NCBI GenBank assembly: GCA_049509675.1
Contig: JBEKZQ010000112.1
Span: 1 to 15,081, forward strand
Length of the DNA: 15,081 nucleotides
DNA from: JBEKZQ01 sp049509675
Lineage (GTDB): Bacteria > Planctomycetota > Planctomycetia > Pirellulales > Thermoguttaceae
Direction: 5' to 3'
In this document: one piece after another, positions 10,518 to 15,081 of the stretch
How the letters are laid out: every line of letters starts with the position of its first letter
How positions within the stretch are numbered: the first letter of the stretch is position 1
The notes under the pieces: generated by a model
What the model was told of the DNA's origin: nothing
Databases searched by the model: none
Seen by the model: the letters and a program-made list of their open reading frames with translations, nothing else
Program-made: the position numbers and the translations under genes

Positions 10518-12401
10518 CTACTCTCCCAGCCTTACGCTGTCGCCTTCCTTGTAATGCTTGTTCCGCAGGATGTCGCGGCAGCGGCGGCGGATGTCGGCGG
10601 CAAGCTTCAGGGCGGCCGGGTCCGTGGAGCCGGCCAGGGCGGCCTCCTGGCGGATCCGCTTGACGATCATCCGGCAGGCCTGCATGCCGCCGTCCACCTC
10701 TTCGCCCGCCCCGCGCATCTGCGGATCGAACTCGCGGACGCGGTTGCCCAGGTCCGGCGCGCCTTGCCGCACCAGGTCCTTGCAGTAGTCCAGGGCCATG
10801 CGCCACTCTTCCGGATGGACGCACGGTTTGTCGTGGTCGACCATCGCCTGCCATAGTTCGCGCATTTCCCGAGCGATGGGGATGATCCGGTCGGCCAGAT
10901 CGCCGGTCTGGGGATTGCGGGCCTTGGATTGCTCGGCCGCGCGGATGATCTCGTCGGAGCAGGCCAGGTATTCCTGGATCCGCGCGTGGGCGGCGTCGAG
11001 GAAGTCTTTGATCTTCTCGATCGAGCTGAGCGCCTCGTCGGTGACCATGAGCGGGTCGTCGCGGCGGGGGCTTTCCTCGCGCTCGCCCAGGTAGTAGAAG
11101 ACCAGCGCGCCGTGCTCCGAGCAGGTGGCCGCCGCGGTGGGCTTGCCCGTGCCCGCCGCCCCGGTGCTGCGGGTCTTGTTGAGCCCTTCCAGATCGAGGA
11201 TGTACTCGCAGGGTCCCGCCCCCAGCGTGTCGCGCATCACGTCCACCAGCGTCAAGGCGCTCAGGGGCGTTTGCTTCACGCGGTCGCGCGGATAGTTGAT
11301 GGCCAGCAGGAAGTCGGGCACGACGACTTTCTTGTGGGTCATCATGTGGGTGAGGCTCGTTTCCAGGTGCAGCCGCCACTGGGCGCCCGAGAACCAACTG
11401 GGCACGTGCGGATGGACGTAGACGTCGCTATAGGGCGTGTCGCCCTCGGGCGGAAGCAGCGGCACCGGCAGCGTCTCACAGGCGATGCCCGAGGCGGCGC
11501 CCACCGCCGGACGCTTGACCAGCAGCGTCATCCATTTGGCGGGGAACGGCGGCTGCCATCCTTCGACCACCAGCGTGGCGTCCTTCTTGGCGGTGCGGAG
11601 GTCCTGCTCGAACCAGGTTCCCTCCCGCGCCACGATGGCCACGAAGACGCTCTTGCCATTGAAACTCACTTGCGTGGCGAAGCGGCGACTGGCCCCCGTG
11701 CCTTCGCAAATCAGGAGCACCTCCTCGCCGCCGTCCTTGGGCCAGGTGATCATGCTGAGCGCCGCATGGCCGTCGAGCAGATTGACGATGAAGTTCTCCG
11801 CCGGGGCGAACACCTTCGCCGCAGCGGTCTGGTGGGCATCGTACAGCACGTCGTTGCCGAAGAAATCAGGAATAAAGGAGAACCGGGCCGGGCCGCGAAG
11901 CTGCAGGGCGGCGGCGCCCTTGCCGGGCATCACCTCGACGAAGCACTTGCCGAGTCCCAGCTTCAGACGTGCCTGGACTTCGCCGGCGGCAAAACCCACC
12001 ACGGCCTCGCCCTCGTCGTAATCGATCAGTTGGATGCCATGCAGTCCGTTGGCTTGCTCGCCGCGGCTGCCCACCAGCGTCAAGGCCTGCCGCACGCCGG
12101 CGGCCTTGCCGTCGCCCTTAGAGAGCAGCACAATCTCCCTTCCGCCCGCGGGAAGGACCACCAAAAGGGCCTGGTTCTCGATGGCCAGACCGCCGGCCCA
12201 CGGGCCGCGGGCGGGTCCTGCCGCCAGTGGCTTCCAGCCGTGCCGCGAGGCGAGGTCGGACGCCTGTAATCCCGCGCCGCGCGGAAGTTCCCACGCGCCG
12301 ACCGCCGGGCCGGCCGAAAGACTATCAGCCCGCGCCAAACTACCCAGGAGCATGATCCACACTGCCGGCCACGAGGGCCTGATTCCGATGCCGCAATTCA
12401 T
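10518..12401 (-). CDS. large secreted protein of unknown family
   Basis: I do not recognise this 627-aa protein. It starts with a short signal peptide (cleavage likely after LARA at residue 25). Residues 26 to about 330 look beta-rich, with alternating hydrophobic strands such as QALLVVLPAGGREIVLLS and LGLGKCFVEVMPG. The C-terminal third is mostly helical and charged (SSIEKIKDFLDAAHARIQEY, LADRIIPIAREMRELWQAM). A middle segment has PYSDVYVHPHVPSWFSG and CSEHGALVFYYLGERE. No catalytic signature or membrane anchor is evident. The start has GGAGGA nine bases upstream. It sits between the SUMF1-domain gene (95 bases away) and the repeat protein (35 bases), all on the same strand, so a joint extracytoplasmic role is likely. 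Confidence 0.8.
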   Translation of the reverse strand: MNCGIGIRPSWPAVWIMLLGSLARADSLSAGPAVGAWELPRGAGLQASDLASRHGWKPLAAGPARGPWAGGLAIENQALLVVLPAGGREIVLLSKGDGKAAGVRQALTLVGSRGEQANGLHGIQLIDYDEGEAVVGFAAGEVQARLKLGLGKCFVEVMPGKGAAALQLRGPARFSFIPDFFGNDVLYDAHQTAAAKVFAPAENFIVNLLDGHAALSMITWPKDGGEEVLLICEGTGASRRFATQVSFNGKSVFVAIVAREGTWFEQDLRTAKKDATLVVEGWQPPFPAKWMTLLVKRPAVGAASGIACETLPVPLLPPEGDTPYSDVYVHPHVPSWFSGAQWRLHLETSLTHMMTHKKVVVPDFLLAINYPRDRVKQTPLSALTLVDVMRDTLGAGPCEYILDLEGLNKTRSTGAAGTGKPTAAATCSEHGALVFYYLGEREESPRRDDPLMVTDEALSSIEKIKDFLDAAHARIQEYLACSDEIIRAAEQSKARNPQTGDLADRIIPIAREMRELWQAMVDHDKPCVHPEEWRMALDYCKDLVRQGAPDLGNRVREFDPQMRGAGEEVDGGMQACRMIVKRIRQEAALAGSTDPAALKLAADIRRRCRDILRNKHYKEGDSVRLGE

Positions 12402-12437
12402 TTCGGGGAATCCTCCATCTCGGTAGGTACGTTCCCG

Positions 12438-12466
12438 ATTGTCGCGGAACCAAAAGGCGCAGTCAA
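12438..12466 (-). promoter_or_regulatory. candidate internal promoter ahead of the 627-aa gene
   Basis: On the - strand TTGACT (12466-12461; five of six) is followed by a 17-base spacer and GACAAT (12443-12438; four of six), giving a leader of about 30 bases. It could drive the last two genes of the run independently of the SUMF1 genes. Confidence 0.35.
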
Positions 12467-12496
12467 GCGCCGCGGGCAGGAGAACTGCAAGGAAGG

Positions 12497-14824
12497 CTAT
12501 TTCGCCTTGAACTGCTGGTGCAGTTCCTCCTCATGCTGCAACCGTTTGGCGGCGGCGATGGCGCTGGGGCTGGGGCCAAGCCGGTACTGGGCCTTGCCCG
12601 TGTTGTTCACCTCCGCCAAGGCGTGCTGCACCTCGGCGTCCTTGGCCAGCTTGACGTATTGGTCCCGCAGTGTGTCGAGCATCTGCCGCAACTTCTGACA
12701 CTGGCCGCCGAAGGCGTCCACCGCGCGGTGGAAATCCGCGTCGGCGTCCTTCTTCCACTTCCCCAGGTCTTCCTTGGAGAGGTCCACGATCATGAGGGCG
12801 TCGGTGGCGCTGTTCCTTGCCCGTTCGGCATAGTGGTACTCGCGCCAATCTTCAGAATAACTCATGTGGGCTCGCGCCCGCATCCGCGCGCGAAGCACGT
12901 CACTCTGCACCAACTTGGCGCGATCCAATTGGCCCTGGGCATCGATGCACTCCCTTTTTGCATTGAAGCATGCCACGCGGAGCCGATCGACGGTCGTCGT
13001 ATAGCGGATGAACGCCGATTCGTCGGCCAGGACGAAGAAGCCCATCCGCCGCAGAAGTCCCTTCTTCGCAAGTTGGACGTCCGGGCCTTGGCTGTCTGTC
13101 GCCGGCCTGCTGCGGCTGGGCGTTTCAGCGGGCAGCGCCGGTTGGACAAACTGCGGCGCCGCCCCGCTCACATCGCACGCGACACGCAGGCCAGTTTCCC
13201 ACCAACTCGACCCGGGCAAGGCTGTATTGCGCTCCTCGCACCTTAGCAGAGCAAGCGGCTGGGCAAAGACTGCGCCACGCAATATCCGTCGAATGCCGGA
13301 GGCGGGTCCCATCGGGTCTCGAAGGGGCGAGGCCGCATAAGCCTTGGGATCATACCAGTCCGCGCACCACTCCTTTACGTTGCTCACGATGTCGTACAGG
13401 CCCCAGGGATTCGGCAGTTTCTCGCCCACCGGGTGGGGCCGGCCGTCGCTATTCGGGGCGAGCCAGGCGAATTCGTCCCATGTTCCCATGTTGTCCCAGA
13501 ACAATGGCGTGGTGGTGCCGGCGCGGCAGGCATACTCCCACTCGGCCTCGGTCGGCAGGCGATAGGTCCGCCCTGCGGCAACCTCCTCGGGCATCGCCGA
13601 CAACTGGCGGCAGTACTCGGTGGCCTCCTCCCAGGACACGTTTTCCACGGGACACCGACTGGTGTCGATCCCCGCAACCCGCTCCTTCTTCTTCCCCGTA
13701 GCCGAAAACTCGCTCTTATGATAGCCCATCACGGCGGAGAACTCCCTTTGCGTCACGGGGCAGGTCCCCAGAAGAAACGGCTTCGTAATGATCACCCGGT
13801 GCCGAGGCCCCATGCTTTCTGCCCGCTCGAGCCGGTCCGTCGCGCGCTTCAAGGAAACCTCCGGCTTCTCGTGATGTTGTCTTTCCCATTCCATGTGGTC
13901 TCCGGCGGAATTGGCCTCCCGCGCAGCCGATTCCATCTCTTCTCGGCAACCTTTTGCCACGTAGGCAATGAACCCGTCGCTTGCCCCCATGAGGAACTCG
14001 CCCGCGGGGATCTGCGTCAGCTTCATGCCGATGGAGTTGGTCACCTCCACGGTTGTTGGCACGACTTGGACCTTGGCGTCTGCCCGCGTTCGAGTCAGTT
14101 TGCCTGCGCCGCGGACCTCGCGAACTTCGACACGGTAGAAGACGACGCTATGTCGAGCGCAGCCGATGCCCAGACGGTGGTCATCCCGGAGCGTCCATGC
14201 GGGCTCCATGCTAAGGCGGCGGAAGTCGCCGGACCACTTCACATATTCCTCGCCATCGACGAGCGCGCGGAGGCCGCCTTGCCGCACTTCGATCAGCGAA
14301 GTGTGACGCTTGCCTATTTCAAGTGTCTCGGACCTTGGGGAGGCCGTTTCGGAGTTCTGGTCAACAGTTTTTCCGTCGAGCAGGTCGAAGCAATAAAGCG
14401 GCGGGTGATGACGCCGACCCATTTTCCAGGCGAACGAACGGCCGCCGGCGTCAACGCATTGAACCACGTCATCACCACCGCCCAGCATGGTAAACTCGAC
14501 CAGGAAATCGTATTCGTTGGGCGGTTCGTAGGGCAGTTGCAGAACGCTGGGCTTGTCGGTCATCGCCAAAGCGATTCGATCAAAAAACACCCTTTTCCAC
14601 TCGCCCGTCAGGGCGTCTTGCTGCGGATCGACGTAGGGTATCAGGTTGATCGTTCGGGGAGCGGCTTCCTCCTCGCCCCATGCGACAGTGCATGCGAGGG
14701 GTAGCAGCAGGGCAAGGCCGAGCAACTGTCCTGGCGGGCAGGCCAGCGCCCACAGAACAGAGGCCGACGACGGTCTGGCGGCAGGGCGAAACATCGCGGT
14801 TCGCAAACAGCAGAAGATACCCAT
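12497..14824 (-). CDS. secreted SUMF1 (formylglycine-generating-enzyme-like) domain protein, three-part
   Basis: The 775-aa protein has a long signal peptide (hydrophobic 34-48, cleavage near 50). A beta-sandwich region follows at about 55-250, of the kind planctomycetes place ahead of such domains (GEWKRVFFDRIAL, LPYEPPNEYDFLVEFTMLGG, IEVRQGGLRALVDGEEYVKW). A SUMF1/C-type-lectin-like domain covers about 265-552 (IPAGEFLMG, YRLPTEAEWEYACRAGT, PNPWGLYDIVSNVKEWCADW, GLRVACD). The last 190 residues are charged and helical, probably coiled-coil. The paired cysteines of true formylglycine-generating enzymes, expected after RGxx near 512-525, are absent (RGAVFAQPLALLRCEE), so enzymatic sulfatase activation is unlikely and a binding or structural role is more plausible. 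The start ATG has AAGGA seven bases upstream; ATG 14794 is an alternative. A second SUMF1 gene ends 54 bases upstream. Confidence 0.9.
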   Translation of the reverse strand: MGIFCCLRTAMFRPAARPSSASVLWALACPPGQLLGLALLLPLACTVAWGEEEAAPRTINLIPYVDPQQDALTGEWKRVFFDRIALAMTDKPSVLQLPYEPPNEYDFLVEFTMLGGGDDVVQCVDAGGRSFAWKMGRRHHPPLYCFDLLDGKTVDQNSETASPRSETLEIGKRHTSLIEVRQGGLRALVDGEEYVKWSGDFRRLSMEPAWTLRDDHRLGIGCARHSVVFYRVEVREVRGAGKLTRTRADAKVQVVPTTVEVTNSIGMKLTQIPAGEFLMGASDGFIAYVAKGCREEMESAAREANSAGDHMEWERQHHEKPEVSLKRATDRLERAESMGPRHRVIITKPFLLGTCPVTQREFSAVMGYHKSEFSATGKKKERVAGIDTSRCPVENVSWEEATEYCRQLSAMPEEVAAGRTYRLPTEAEWEYACRAGTTTPLFWDNMGTWDEFAWLAPNSDGRPHPVGEKLPNPWGLYDIVSNVKEWCADWYDPKAYAASPLRDPMGPASGIRRILRGAVFAQPLALLRCEERNTALPGSSWWETGLRVACDVSGAAPQFVQPALPAETPSRSRPATDSQGPDVQLAKKGLLRRMGFFVLADESAFIRYTTTVDRLRVACFNAKRECIDAQGQLDRAKLVQSDVLRARMRARAHMSYSEDWREYHYAERARNSATDALMIVDLSKEDLGKWKKDADADFHRAVDAFGGQCQKLRQMLDTLRDQYVKLAKDAEVQHALAEVNNTGKAQYRLGPSPSAIAAAKRLQHEEELHQQFKAK

Positions 14825-14878
14825 GTGCAGGTCCTTGCTTCTGAAACAAAATGATGGCCGGTCAAGAGATGACGTTGG

Positions 14879-15081
14879 TCACTGGACCTTTCGCTCCAGG
14901 ACCGCGCGAAAACCGTGGTGTTCGTTGCGGGAGACGAGCGCGGCGCCGTCCCGGCTGGCCGAACGACATTTCCATGCGGCGTTGGAGAAGTCGCCGCCGC
15001 GGAGCACGCGCAAGGAACCCGCGGGTGGTTCCACGGGATCGATCGGGGCCGATTGCCGATAGTAATCGGCGCTGAACCAGT
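14879..15081 (-). CDS. SUMF1-domain protein, C-terminal end (partial at window edge)
   Basis: The last 67 codons of a gene entering from the right edge are visible, with the stop TGA at 14881-14879. The peptide begins WFSADYYRQSAPIDP and contains the late SUMF1 signature LRVLRGGDFSNAAWKCRSA and EHHGFRAVLE, equivalent to RVLRGGSW...GFR in the family. Only one cysteine is present in this stretch, so the catalytic pair of true formylglycine-generating enzymes is missing here too. Unlike its neighbour it ends right after the domain, with no helical extension. With 54 bases between them, the two SUMF1 genes are tandem paralogues, probably co-transcribed. Confidence 0.85.
   Translation of the reverse strand, partial: WFSADYYRQSAPIDPVEPPAGSLRVLRGGDFSNAAWKCRSASRDGAALVSRNEHHGFRAVLERKVQ

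Noticed and set aside
8848..10554. Long + strand open frame opposite the repeat protein (also 7386-8810, 10929-12269 and 13433-14704)
   Set aside because: These mirror real genes on the - strand, have low-complexity composition, no ribosome-binding sites and no recognisable domains.
10483..11397. Upstream extension of the 520-aa gene to an 825-aa product
   Set aside because: The extra part overlaps the 627-aa gene in another frame, lies before the signal peptide and has a random Arg/Gly-rich composition.
12497..14824. Active formylglycine-generating enzyme
   Set aside because: The catalytic cysteine pair is missing at the expected place, so only the SUMF1 fold is claimed.

Overview
The window most likely comes from a high-GC planctomycete (Pirellulales-like). 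The basis is gene content: three separate Gfo/Idh/MocA oxidoreductases with twin-arginine leaders, two SUMF1-fold proteins, a secreted discoidin-type protein, several large secreted proteins of unknown family, and short palindromic repeats between and even inside genes. This assignment is inferred from gene content; no marker gene such as rRNA is present.

Layout. 1-209: no convincing gene, perhaps the tail of one on the + strand. 210-1565 (-) and 1919-3295 (+): two divergent Tat-exported oxidoreductases. Between them lie an inverted pair of palindromes and a near-consensus sigma70-type promoter. 3234-4007 (-): a family 2 glycosyltransferase like dolichyl-phosphate glucose synthase, converging on and overlapping the second oxidoreductase. 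4227-4943 (+): a secreted discoidin-like protein, preceded by a candidate promoter and three palindromes. 5033-6931 (+): an Agl23-type GT-C membrane glycosyltransferase. 6941-7306 (+): a four-helix-bundle (S23/23S rRNA intervening-sequence) protein. 7356-8780 (-): the third oxidoreductase, with its own candidate promoter. 8920-15081 (-): a run of four co-directional genes, probably an operon: a truncated SUMF1 protein at the right edge, a 775-aa protein with a SUMF1 domain, an unrecognised 627-aa secreted protein, and a 520-aa secreted protein made of 13 degenerate helical repeats.

How the genes may work together. The polyprenyl-phosphate sugar synthase and the GT-C enzyme flank the discoidin gene and could supply and use lipid-linked sugars for a surface glycan or glycoprotein. 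The three oxidoreductases probably act on sugars or cyclitols outside the cytoplasm, but each is its own transcription unit. The right-hand run looks like an envelope or periplasmic module of unknown role.

The most unusual structure is the four-helix-bundle gene. It sits in a compact 565-bp unit (6787-7351) between heptanucleotide arrays in opposite orientation: 20 units of about GTGGRGC upstream and 6 units of the reverse complement downstream. The upstream array forms the last 46 codons of the GT-C gene, and the downstream array ends four bases before the stop codon of the converging oxidoreductase. A separate 44-bp palindrome is carried in frame inside the same GT-C gene.
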